From contig JAGBXW010000072.1 in assembly GCA_017629095.1 (NCBI GenBank), forward strand, positions 19,405-83,404: a stretch of 64,000 bases of DNA. The letters are read 5' to 3'. How positions within the stretch are numbered: the stretch's first letter is position 1; every line of letters begins with the position of its first letter. This DNA comes from Treponema sp. (GTDB taxonomy: Bacteria > Spirochaetota > Spirochaetia > Treponematales > Treponemataceae). Shown here in pieces: positions 17,078-25,268 of the stretch. The notes under the pieces were generated by a model, which saw only the letters and a program-made list of their open reading frames with translations, had not been told where the DNA came from and ran no database searches. A program made the translations under genes and the position numbers.

Positions 17078-17178
17078 GTATAAACAAGGTTTTTTCAGAA
17101 TAAAATTGTGTGAGAACTAGTGACTTTGCATTGACACTTTGTATAAACAAGTATATGGTAGGAGACAATAGTTTATAC
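17078..17178. promoter_or_regulatory. Repeated operator-like motif between the Xre and membrane-protein genes
   Basis: GTATAAACAAG occurs at 17078-17088 and 17141-17151, and its core appears inverted as GTTTATAC near 17171-17178. A TTGACA at 17131-17136 with TATGGT 17 bases later overlaps the middle copy. The position between divergent genes and the overlap with the promoter suggest binding sites for the Xre regulator. Confidence 0.55.
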
Positions 17179-17199
17179 AGAGTGGAAGAGGGGGCTGGA

Positions 17200-18040
17200 A
17201 TGACAAATGCAATAGGGATAGAGGGAACTCCTCTGAGTCAATTGACTTTTGGTTCTAAGTTTTTATTCGGTGTGGGATTTCTTTTTAAAGTTACCATTTT
17301 GTATGGAATTTTTATAGGATTGAATATTTTAAAACAAATTATTTGTCTTAATTCTTTGTGGAAGACAGGACAGTTGCAAGATGATAGTTTGATTCTGTTT
17401 GCAATTCTGGTACTTGGCTACTGCATCATTTATGATATATTTTTCATAATTTCAGAAGGAATCATAGGAAAGATGATATTTGGATTGATTTTAACTCTTA
17501 TAGGGAGTGCTGTTGTTTTTTTTCTTTCCGCCAGCCGGAGCTATTATTGCACTATTAGGTTTGATTTCCATGATTAAATCTATTGTTGGCATTATAAAAA
17601 TGATTCCAATGTTACTCTTAGGGGTGTTGATTTCGTTCTTTTTGTTGGCAGATATCCTGTTGGTTTATTTCGATAGGTCACTTTTTGAAGAGTTCGTCAA
17701 AAATCCTATTTACGTTAAGAAAATTTATCACTTTACAATTGTTTTTTTTGTCTATGATATTCCATATTTTGTTTGTACGGCATTGATTTCTCTTGTATTA
17801 GCTTTTAAATATAATTTGCAGATGGCTTTGTTCCGTCAAACAGTACTTTTTTTAGCTATTCCAATTATTGCTTTGGTCATTTGGTTGATTAAAAGTGCCC
17901 TTTCAAATTCATTGTTTCAACCTCAACATCAACAGCAGGCTGTAATTAGAAATAAACGTGTGTTTGTTCATGCTTATCAGAGAGCTGATGGAACGTGTGT
18001 TGCAAGTCATTTTCGTTCATATCCAATTTTTAAAAAGTAG
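17200..18040 (+). pseudogene. Multi-pass membrane protein split by an 8-T tract
   Basis: Frame 1 starts at ATG 17200 (AGAGGGGG upstream) and encodes hydrophobic helices up to LIGSAVVFF, then loses sense. Frame 2 picks up FFPPAGAIIALLGLISMIKSIVG and continues with several membrane helices to 18040. The two frames meet at a run of eight T (17516-17523). With seven T the frames join smoothly (GSAVVFFFPPAGAI), giving one protein of about 280 residues. It may be a sequencing error, a fixed mutation, a phase-variable tract or a site of transcript slippage. The family is not recognised. Composition is AT-rich. Confidence 0.65.
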
Positions 18041-18048
18041 GCCGCGAT

Positions 18049-19014
18049 TTGTTTATACAGAAAATTATTTTCACTGTATATTTCAACCTGTTTTTCTTCC
18101 TGTGCTTTCCCTTGTATGCCCAGCAGGAGCGGGGGCTCCAGTTCCTGAACCATCCCGACTACATTGCCGGGAAGGGGTACGGGGAGAGCCCGGCGGTGGC
18201 TCGGCAAGCGGCATTGGGAGAACTGAGTAGATACTTTGTGTCTCAGGTTACCACGGAAACAAGAGAATTCGTTGAAATGAAAGATAGTGAAAGTTCTAGC
18301 CGGCTCAGTCAGGAAACCTTTGTTTCCAGCCAGACGGATCTCTTTTCTGTACGGTATGGGGAGCCCCATTATCTGGAGGGACAGAGTCTCTGGGAATGTG
18401 TGGCCTATATAAATAGGCAGGAGGCATGGGGAGTGTATAAGCAACGTCTAGAGCCCTTAGTTCAGACCTTTGCTCGTTTGTGTCAATCTACTCGGGAAGA
18501 GTCTGATCCTCTTTCTTGTCTTCTGTTTTACTCTCGTGCCTTAAGCCTTGCCCAGAAGAACGAACTTTCCTCAAAGCAAGCCTTTGCTACCGCCTTGTAT
18601 CCTGCAGGTGCCACTGCCCTTGCTCCTTTGCTGGAGGATTTAGGAGCACTTGAAGCTAAAATCCCTGTTCTTGCCAACCAGTGTCCAGTGTATGTTGAGT
18701 GTTCGCAAGATTTTAACAACATGATTTTGACAGCTACAACGGAAACTCTTTCACGGCAGGGACTTGTAGTTACCAATGACAAAGCTTGTACAGAGTACAT
18801 CTGTATAGTGACTGTGACAGAAAACTTGCAGGAACTAAGTGGCGGTAACTTTTACACTCCGCAGGTACAGATTTCACTCGCTTGTGGCAACAAAAGTCTT
18901 TATGCTCAAAGTTTTTCCATACAACGTACTGGAGCAAGGAATGGTAGTGTGGCAAAACAACGGTGCTACAAAGCTATTGCTGATGAACTGAGGAAATCTT
19001 TCTTGGAAGAGTGA
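18049..19014 (+). CDS. Exported LPP20-like protein
   Basis: A 321-residue exported protein with a signal peptide ending PLYAQQ (about residue 25) and no lipobox. Residues 40-75 (GKGYGESPAVARQAALGELSRY) match the pattern of LPP20-type proteins, where a conserved G-x-G is followed by an A-rich helix. The region that follows alternates strands and helices and ends in a conserved-looking SLACGNKSLYAQSF block. The start is TTG 18049; no ATG is available. It is the first gene of a three-gene set of envelope proteins with CsgG-like and other lipoproteins. Family assignment is tentative. Confidence 0.65.
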   Translation: MFIQKIIFTVYFNLFFFLCFPLYAQQERGLQFLNHPDYIAGKGYGESPAVARQAALGELSRYFVSQVTTETREFVEMKDSESSSRLSQETFVSSQTDLFSVRYGEPHYLEGQSLWECVAYINRQEAWGVYKQRLEPLVQTFARLCQSTREESDPLSCLLFYSRALSLAQKNELSSKQAFATALYPAGATALAPLLEDLGALEAKIPVLANQCPVYVECSQDFNNMILTATTETLSRQGLVVTNDKACTEYICIVTVTENLQELSGGNFYTPQVQISLACGNKSLYAQSFSIQRTGARNGSVAKQRCYKAIADELRKSFLEE

Positions 19015-19101
19015 GAAAAGATCACTATTTGCAATAATTAATCAGGAAAAGAATTTTCCAATGTGAAAAGTTTGGGAAAAAACATATTTTGGAGGAAAAT
19101 C

Positions 19102-20133
19102 ATGATCAAGGTAATGAAAAAGGCTGCATTAGTTGTAACGGCTTCTGCAGGATTGATGATGCTGTGGGGATGTGCTTCCACAGGAGCTATTGATGGTCAA
19201 GATGGAAAACTTGCTTCTACATCGGGTTACAGCATTCTGGGGAAGGAGACTACAGTGGTGGACTGGGATGGGCGTACACTGGGGGCAGAAGCTTCTCCTG
19301 CATGGCTGGCCGCTGCAAATCGGGGGGATTTCTCCGCCTTTATTCAGGCTTATAACAAGAAGGAAAATAGCGTGTTTAAGCGTTCTACAGGAACGGGAGC
19401 TGATGTGCGGGCTGCAACTATGAGAGCGGATATGGCCTATGCACGGAATGTTGCTCGAGAATTGCAACAGTCTATCAATGTGTTTGCGGCAGAGCAGGCA
19501 CGGGCAGGAAATATTGGGGACACTACCCGTCAGGCCATAGAGGAAGTGACGAAAACCCAGTCAAATGCGGAGATTACTGGTCACCAGAAGGTTGTAGAGT
19601 ACTGGCAGCAAGTAATCGAACTAGATCCCCTCACAGAAACAAAAACTTCACGCTACATAGTCTATCAAATCTATGAAATTGACCCCAGCATTTGGGCTCA
19701 GACCACGGCAAAGTACGTGAAGGAGGTTTTGAATGGTGTTCCTGACGAACTGACTCCAGAGCAGGACTTTGTGAAAGACTTGGTGGGCCAGATGATGGAT
19801 GATGCTCGTTTCCCCACTGTACTAAGCCAACAGGAAGCAGTTCAGAAGGCTGAGGCTGCCAAGAGAATGGCAGATGTACAGGCAGAACTTGCTCCTGCTC
19901 AACAGAAGGCTGCTGCAGAACAGGAACTTGCAAAAATCATGCAGGATGGAAAAACCCAGCGTACCCAGATTGTAGCGGATGCTCGGACAGAACAGGTGCA
20001 GGCTCAGGCCGATGCCACTAAGACAGCCTATCTTTCCGGAAGTCCGGTATATGCCAGTGCTGCCACAGTGACAGCGGCTGACCAGGAGTGGGCAGATGCA
20101 GAGGCCTTAGCAGCATCAATCTTGTTCGGTTAA
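19102..20133 (+). CDS. Predicted lipoprotein, LPP20/CsgG operon
   Basis: A 343-residue lipoprotein. The start is ATG 19102, five bases after GGAGGAAAAT; the signal peptide ends in LMMLWGC. The N-terminal half is globular (SPAWLAAANRGDFSAFIQAYN). The C-terminal third is a long Ala/Gln/Glu-rich helix, probably coiled coil (about 255-320). No catalytic motif or named family was seen. It sits between LPP20-like and CsgG-like genes, so a shared envelope role is likely. A 12-bp hairpin separates it from the next gene. Confidence 0.7.
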   Translation: MIKVMKKAALVVTASAGLMMLWGCASTGAIDGQDGKLASTSGYSILGKETTVVDWDGRTLGAEASPAWLAAANRGDFSAFIQAYNKKENSVFKRSTGTGADVRAATMRADMAYARNVARELQQSINVFAAEQARAGNIGDTTRQAIEEVTKTQSNAEITGHQKVVEYWQQVIELDPLTETKTSRYIVYQIYEIDPSIWAQTTAKYVKEVLNGVPDELTPEQDFVKDLVGQMMDDARFPTVLSQQEAVQKAEAAKRMADVQAELAPAQQKAAAEQELAKIMQDGKTQRTQIVADARTEQVQAQADATKTAYLSGSPVYASAATVTAADQEWADAEALAASILFG

Positions 20134-20145
20134 TCTTTTATTTTC

Positions 20146-20179
20146 AGAACTTAGAGCCCAACACTGAGCTCTAAGTTCT
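20146..20179 (+). other. Intergenic hairpin
   Basis: AGAACTTAGAGC (20146-20157) pairs perfectly with GCTCTAAGTTCT (20168-20179). There is no U-tract, so it probably marks mRNA processing or differential stability between the two lipoprotein genes. Confidence 0.6.
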
Positions 20180-20196
20180 CAACTACGGAGGATATC

Positions 20197-21729
20197 ATGA
20201 AAAAAATTTACAGGTCAGGGGTTGTATGTCTTCTGGCTTTTTTGTTTTTAAGTTGCCTTTCTACCCAGAATGAGGTTGAGGCCAGTCAACCTGCGAAAAT
20301 CCAGCAGTTCCAAGAAGATGGCTCTTTTCAAGATGGTGACTTTGATGATGAATCTTTTGTTTCAAGTACTCATACTGCTAAGGGGGAAGAAAAAAACTCT
20401 TCCAAGGCTAGCAAGACTGAGAGCTTGTACAAGGGAAAAGGTTTAGCCATTGCTGTCCTGCCTCCAGAGTTGCGAGGTGGGGAACCGTGGATGAAGCAGT
20501 CATTTCAGGACAACCTCACTAGCCTTCTTGCAGGTTATACAGATATGACAGTGTTAGATCGCAAGAACGAAGATTTAATCATTGCTCAGCAAGAACTTTC
20601 AGAGACAGGATTGTATTCTGAAGAAAATGCGGTGGAAATTGGCCAGATGACCAATGCTCAATATGTGGTGGTGGGGAGCATCCAAAAACTTTCCGCCAGC
20701 TATGAGTGCAATTTTCGGGTGAACGAGACAGCTACCAACGAGATTCGTTCTGCCAGCATTAGTCGTCATTCCTTGGCAGATATGGAGTCTGGTGTGGCTG
20801 TTCGTCAGATTGTACAGGAATTATTTGGAGGGCTTGGTATTCAGTTGACTGAAGCAGAACAGGCTGCCCTGCAAAAGAAGAATGACGTGGAATCTACCTC
20901 CATTACCATGCTGGCAAAGGGTGCTCAGGCCCAGGCCTCCGAAGATTACATTCAGGCAGTGCTTTATTATAATCAGGTTGGTGGTACCTTCCAGCAGGAA
21001 GCCAATGCCAGCACCAACCAGATGTTTTCCGCCTCCCCGGAGAACCTCACCGTCCGCCAGCGCCAGCAGTATAATCAAGTGCAACGTGCTAAGTGGGAAA
21101 AAATTCTTACAGACCTGCGTTCATATTTGAATGAGAATTTGTGGATTGGAGTGTATCATGATCCCCTTGTTGTGAAGGAAACTAATATTTCTATGAGTAG
21201 TATTTCCTATAAGATTCCTTCTGTGATGAAGATTTTTCCAAAACGTGAAGCAGTAATCGTTGCAAAGAAGGTTATGGAGGAGTGGTACAAGGTCAAGAAT
21301 AATCCAGATAACAAGGTTTGGACTTCAGGTGTTCATAGTAGTAGTATTGGTCAGTGGAGGTATGAAATAGATGTAGGGCTGTTTGACGCTGACGGTAATC
21401 AGCTTGCGACGTGTTTGTCTTTAAATTCAGACCTTAGATACTGTTTTGAGCCTAATAACCTTTTTGATTCTAATCCAGTAAATTATGTGGTGAAAAGTCA
21501 GAAGAAGTATTTTGATGATGCCAAGGAAACGGAATATATGGGTTGGTCTAGGTTTCTTCCAGGTGCAGTCTTTGATGACATTGAGATTGCTGATATGAGC
21601 GAAAACACCATTATTCCCACCGCACGGATACTTAAAATTGAAGGTACAAGCGGCTATAGTGACAAACTCCCTTGCAAACTCACCCTCTACACCCTTGCGG
21701 AGTGGGAAGCCCTCATGGCTCAGCAATAA
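20197..21729 (+). CDS. CsgG/LpoB-like lipoprotein
   Basis: A 510-residue lipoprotein: the signal peptide ends in LFLSC (Cys24) and GGAGGATATC precedes ATG 20197. Residues 85-215 resemble the CsgG domain (GLAIAVLPPEL, then FQDNLTSLLAG, MTVLDRKNEDLI and AQYVVVGSIQKL). CsgG-type proteins form outer-membrane secretion pores or, as LpoB, activate peptidoglycan synthases. A second, unassigned domain follows (about 300-510). It is the last gene of the envelope operon and has a good terminator. Confidence 0.8.
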   Translation: MKKIYRSGVVCLLAFLFLSCLSTQNEVEASQPAKIQQFQEDGSFQDGDFDDESFVSSTHTAKGEEKNSSKASKTESLYKGKGLAIAVLPPELRGGEPWMKQSFQDNLTSLLAGYTDMTVLDRKNEDLIIAQQELSETGLYSEENAVEIGQMTNAQYVVVGSIQKLSASYECNFRVNETATNEIRSASISRHSLADMESGVAVRQIVQELFGGLGIQLTEAEQAALQKKNDVESTSITMLAKGAQAQASEDYIQAVLYYNQVGGTFQQEANASTNQMFSASPENLTVRQRQQYNQVQRAKWEKILTDLRSYLNENLWIGVYHDPLVVKETNISMSSISYKIPSVMKIFPKREAVIVAKKVMEEWYKVKNNPDNKVWTSGVHSSSIGQWRYEIDVGLFDADGNQLATCLSLNSDLRYCFEPNNLFDSNPVNYVVKSQKKYFDDAKETEYMGWSRFLPGAVFDDIEIADMSENTIIPTARILKIEGTSGYSDKLPCKLTLYTLAEWEALMAQQ

Positions 21730-21739
21730 GGTTTGAAGC

Positions 21740-21786
21740 GACTATTGGGAGAAATAACAAATCTTCCAATAGTCCTTATTTTTTCA
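21740..21786 (+). terminator. Rho-independent terminator
   Basis: GACTATTGG pairs with CCAATAGTC (extended by AGA/TCT), followed by CTTATTTTTT. Confidence 0.8.
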
Positions 21787-21881
21787 TCTCTATTTTCTCT
21801 GTTGTACAGGAGGCTGGATTGTTGCAATAATCAAAAAAATAGGTCTTCTTTGACAAAGCCTTTCTTGAGTAAAATTAAAAC

Positions 21882-21909
21882 TTGACACTTCTGTATACTA
21901 TGCTATACT
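21882..21909 (+). promoter_or_regulatory. Promoter giving a probably leaderless MATE mRNA
   Basis: TTGACA (21882-21887), 16-base spacer, TATACT (21904-21909). The GTG start at 21917 lies only seven bases after the -10 box, where transcription would begin. Confidence 0.6.
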
Positions 21910-21916
21910 GCCCCTT

Positions 21917-23272
21917 GTGAAGGATACCTCTACTACCCAAGGCCCCATTTGGAAGCATTTGCTTCGTCTTTTTTATCCCATTTTGCTCGGAACCTTTTTT
22001 CAGCAATTATACACCACGGTGGATTCCATTATTGTGGGGCATTTCTTGGGAAAAGAGGCCTTGGCGGCAGTAGGTGGTGGAGCTGCCCTCATTGTGAACT
22101 TGCTGGTGGGTTTTTTTGTGGGAATATCCTCTGGTGCTACGGTAATTGTGTCTCAGTTTTTTGGTGCTGGTGATAGTCTCAAAATAAAGAAAGCTATTTC
22201 CACAGCCATAAGTCTTGCCATTATTGGTGGCTTTGTGTTGATGGTGGCAGGAATTCTTTCTGCAGAATGGATGTTGCAAATAATAGGAACTCCCCAAGAA
22301 TTGATGGGCATTTCAATGGAATATATTTGCTGGTATTACGCCGGCATGATTCCTTCTCTGTTGTACAACATGGGCTCAGGAATTTTTCGTGCTGTGGGAG
22401 ATACCCGCCGCCCCTTGTATTTTCTCATAGTAGCTTGTTTGACAAATATTGCTTTTGACTTAATAACTATAAATGTGTTGGGGTGGGGAGTTGCAGGGGC
22501 GGCCATTGCTACTGTTTTATCCCAAGTGATAGCTATGATTTTTGTGCTGCGGGGCTTTCACCGTCAATGGATACTCTTTGGTGCTTTGCCAAAGCAATTG
22601 TTTGTGCTTCCCTGGAAATATCTTGATGCCACCTTGTTGAAAGTGACTATAAAAATCGGATTGCCTGCTGGTTTTCAGGCCGTCATGTATTCTCTGTCAA
22701 ATTTGATTATCCAATCAAAAATTAATGAGTTTGGAACGGACACCATTGCAGCCTTTTCTGCCTATAGTAGATTAGATAGCTTTTACTGGATGATTATTGG
22801 TGCCTTTGGTGTGGCTATTACCGTATTTGCGGGACAAAACTATGGGGCAAAACAATACAAGCGAGTATTTCAAGGAACGTGGATTTGTCTTGCTATGACT
22901 GGCGCTTCTACCATTGCCATGTGTATCTTTTTAATGCTTACTTCCCATTGGCTCTATCTTTTTTTTACCACTGATCCAGAGGTTATTCGCATTGGGCTTG
23001 AAATGCTCTACTTCCTTGTGCCAACCTATATTAGCTACATTTCTATAGAAATCCTTTCTGGAGCTATTCGTGGAACAGGAGATTCTGTTATTCCCATGGT
23101 AATGACCCTTTGTGGAATTTGTTTGTTGCGGGTAGCGTGGTCGTTTTTCGTCGTTCCCCTTCAGCCTCGTATCAATACAGTACTAATGAGCTACCCTGTT
23201 ACCTGGGCTGTTACTTCAATCATGTTCTTTGTGTATTACAAGTTTGGCCGCTGGAGAAAAGGGCTAGAGTAG
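21917..23272 (+). CDS. MATE-family multidrug/sodium antiporter
   Basis: An inner-membrane exporter of about 451 residues with 12 hydrophobic segments. The N-terminus TQGPIWKHLLRLFYPILLGTFFQQLYTTVDSIIVG is the family signature, and the same pattern recurs in the second half (GLPAGFQAVMYSLSNLIIQS), reflecting the internal duplication. The start is GTG 21917, since the conserved N-terminus begins right after it; no ribosome-binding site is visible and the promoter abuts the start. The substrate cannot be told from sequence. Confidence 0.92.
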   Translation: MKDTSTTQGPIWKHLLRLFYPILLGTFFQQLYTTVDSIIVGHFLGKEALAAVGGGAALIVNLLVGFFVGISSGATVIVSQFFGAGDSLKIKKAISTAISLAIIGGFVLMVAGILSAEWMLQIIGTPQELMGISMEYICWYYAGMIPSLLYNMGSGIFRAVGDTRRPLYFLIVACLTNIAFDLITINVLGWGVAGAAIATVLSQVIAMIFVLRGFHRQWILFGALPKQLFVLPWKYLDATLLKVTIKIGLPAGFQAVMYSLSNLIIQSKINEFGTDTIAAFSAYSRLDSFYWMIIGAFGVAITVFAGQNYGAKQYKRVFQGTWICLAMTGASTIAMCIFLMLTSHWLYLFFTTDPEVIRIGLEMLYFLVPTYISYISIEILSGAIRGTGDSVIPMVMTLCGICLLRVAWSFFVVPLQPRINTVLMSYPVTWAVTSIMFFVYYKFGRWRKGLE

Positions 23273-23300
23273 GGGGAGGTTCCCCTCCAATGAACCTGTT

Positions 23301-23333
23301 AAAAAAAACAGCCCCACTTCAATAAAGTGGGGC
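23301..23333 (-). terminator. Terminator of ffh
   Basis: GCCCCACTT pairs with AAGTGGGGC. The run of A at 23301-23308 is a U-tract on the minus strand. Confidence 0.85.
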
Positions 23334-23367
23334 TTGTTCTATGGATTTCTTTCAAATAACCTTTATC

Positions 23368-24705
23368 TTACATTCCACCAAACTGCTGCATGAATTTTGC
23401 CTGCAAGCCCTTGTTCTTGGTGAGCTTTTTCATGGCTAAGCGGGTTTTTTCAAACTGCTTGATAAGGCGGTTGACCTCTGCTACAGAGGTACCAGAACCC
23501 TTTGCAATGCGCTTGCGGCGGCTGGGGCCAATAATCAGGTGGTTTGCCCGCTCCTTCTTTGTCATGGAAAGGATGATGGCTTCCTGCCGTTTCATAGCAC
23601 TGGTGTCAATTTCTTGGTTTCCCATTTGGGCTGCCATTCCAGGTACCATCTCTATGAGGGATTGTAATGACCCCATCTTCTTTACCCGCTGGAGCTGGTC
23701 TAGCATATCTTGCAGGGTAAAGGTTTCGCTCATCATCTTTTTCTGGAGCTTTTCTGCTTCAGCTTCATCGATGGTAGCCTGAGCTTTTTCTACCAAAGAA
23801 ACAATGTCACCCATACCCAGAATTCGGCTAGCGATTCGCTCTGGATGGAAGGGCTCAAAGTCTTCAGTTTTTTCACCTGTACCGATAAACAGGATGGGCT
23901 TTCCAGTAATGGATTTTAAGGAAAGGGCGGCACCACCACGGGCGTCAGAGTCAAACTTAGTCAGGATAACACCAGTAAGCTGTAATGCCTCATCAAAGGT
24001 TTTGGCAATGTCTACAGCATTCTGTCCAGTCATGGCGTCTGCTACCAACAAGACCTCATCGGGACTGGTGGCTTTTTTTACCTCAGCAATTTCTGCCATC
24101 ATGTCCTGATCAATTTGGAGGCGACCAGCGGTATCGATAATCAGGGTGTCATAGCCACCCTTCTTTGCTTCCTTGATAGCATCCTTGGCAACCTTTACGG
24201 CATCCTTGGTATCTTCGTGGTGAACAGGAACTCCAATCTTTTCTCCCAGCACACACAGCTGCTGGATAGCGGCGGGACGCACCAAGTCACAGGCGGCCAA
24301 CATGGGCTTGCGACCTTCCTTGGCCAAGCGAGCTGCCAGCTTGGAGGCGGCAGTGGTTTTACCGGCACCCTGCAGACCTAACAACAGGATAATAGAAAGG
24401 GTGTCGGGACCCTTCAGCTTTAAGTCCTGTTTTTCATCTCCCAAAAGGGAAACAATCTTGTCGTGGATAATCTTTACAAACTGCTGGCCTGGGTCAACGG
24501 CTCTCAGAACCTTTTCACCCTTGGCCTCTTCAATGGTACTGTTTACAAACCGTCGCACCACTCGCAGGTTAACGTCAGCTTCCAAGAGAGCAATTTTAAT
24601 CTGCTCAACTGTTTCTTCTATATTTTTCTCTGTAATGGAGGACTTTCCGCTGAGCTTGCGGACCACATCGGTAAAGGTATTGGAAATTTTCTCTAACATA
24701 CTCAC
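23368..24705 (-). CDS. ffh: Signal recognition particle protein Ffh (SRP54)
   Basis: A GTPase that binds SRP RNA and the signal sequences of nascent membrane proteins, delivering ribosomes to FtsY. The N-domain occupies residues 1-95. The G-domain has GLQGAGKTT, DTAGR, TKFD and GTGEK in order. The M-domain is methionine-rich and ends in FMQQFGGM, with the RNA-binding helix-turn-helix GSGTSVAEVNRLIKQF. Length is 445 residues, normal for the family. The 4.5S RNA gene was not seen nearby. Confidence 0.97.
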   Translation of the reverse strand: MSMLEKISNTFTDVVRKLSGKSSITEKNIEETVEQIKIALLEADVNLRVVRRFVNSTIEEAKGEKVLRAVDPGQQFVKIIHDKIVSLLGDEKQDLKLKGPDTLSIILLLGLQGAGKTTAASKLAARLAKEGRKPMLAACDLVRPAAIQQLCVLGEKIGVPVHHEDTKDAVKVAKDAIKEAKKGGYDTLIIDTAGRLQIDQDMMAEIAEVKKATSPDEVLLVADAMTGQNAVDIAKTFDEALQLTGVILTKFDSDARGGAALSLKSITGKPILFIGTGEKTEDFEPFHPERIASRILGMGDIVSLVEKAQATIDEAEAEKLQKKMMSETFTLQDMLDQLQRVKKMGSLQSLIEMVPGMAAQMGNQEIDTSAMKRQEAIILSMTKKERANHLIIGPSRRKRIAKGSGTSVAEVNRLIKQFEKTRLAMKKLTKNKGLQAKFMQQFGGM

Positions 24706-24761
24706 AGTATACGGAAATCAGCTTTTTGGCTCAAGGGGCGGGGAGGGGGGATGAAGTCAAT

Positions 24762-24804
24762 AAAAAAGCCCTACTTTAGAAGGATTTTCTTCCAAAAGTA
24801 GGGC
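24762..24804 (-). terminator. Terminator of the small membrane protein gene
   Basis: GCCCTACTTT (24768-24777) pairs with AAAGTAGGGC (24795-24804), with a U-tract from AAAAAA at 24762-24767 on the minus strand. Confidence 0.85.
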
Positions 24805-24825
24805 CTGTGTACACTCCATGTACTA

Positions 24826-25062
24826 TTAGAAATTCAGCAAACGCAGAATCTTTCCCTTGAATAGAATACACAAAAGGTCAAGTACCCAGATGATGTTCCA
24901 GCCCAAAAGTAAGCGGAGCAGACCTGCCACAATCTTTCCTTCCTGAAAGCGGGTTACAAAACCAAACAACCAAGAGGTAACAGGAATAATGGCAAAAATA
25001 ATACTAATGAGTCTCCCCATTCCAAAGTAGTCTTTTCCTCGTGAACCTTTTTTCTTTCCCAC
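24826..25062 (-). CDS. Small membrane protein
   Basis: A 78-residue protein with two hydrophobic segments separated by a short loop (LISIIFAIIPVTSWLFGF, then IVAGLLRLLLGWNIIWVLDLL) and a basic N-terminus. GTG 25062 is the likely start, five bases after GGAGG; the TTG at 25074 overlaps that ribosome-binding site. The pattern of a charged loop, GW and a second helix is seen in small inner-membrane proteins of unknown function. It has its own terminator and is divergent from the EF-G paralogue. Confidence 0.65.
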   Translation of the reverse strand: MGKKKGSRGKDYFGMGRLISIIFAIIPVTSWLFGFVTRFQEGKIVAGLLRLLLGWNIIWVLDLLCILFKGKILRLLNF

Positions 25063-25183
25063 GGTTTCCTCCAAAAAAATATTTTTTCATGATAAACCAA
25101 ATGAAAAGAATTGTAAAGAATAGATAAAGAGGAGATATATGAACGATAATTTTTTTATAGAAAAATGTTAAAAAATTTTTTTC

Positions 25184-25212
25184 TTGACAGTTGAAAATTT
25201 CGATTTTATCAT
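25184..25212 (+). promoter_or_regulatory. Sigma-70-type promoter of the EF-G-like gene
   Basis: TTGACA (25184-25189), 17-base spacer, TATCAT (25207-25212), 57 bases before ATG 25269. Confidence 0.7.
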
Positions 25213-25268
25213 AGTAGAAGAGTCCTTTTATAAAATTTTGACTCAGTATACATACAAAGGAGATTTTC

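Noticed and set aside
23311..23333. Riboswitch or leader upstream of ffh
   Set aside because: The hairpin is 3' of ffh with a U-tract on the minus strand, which fits an ordinary terminator.
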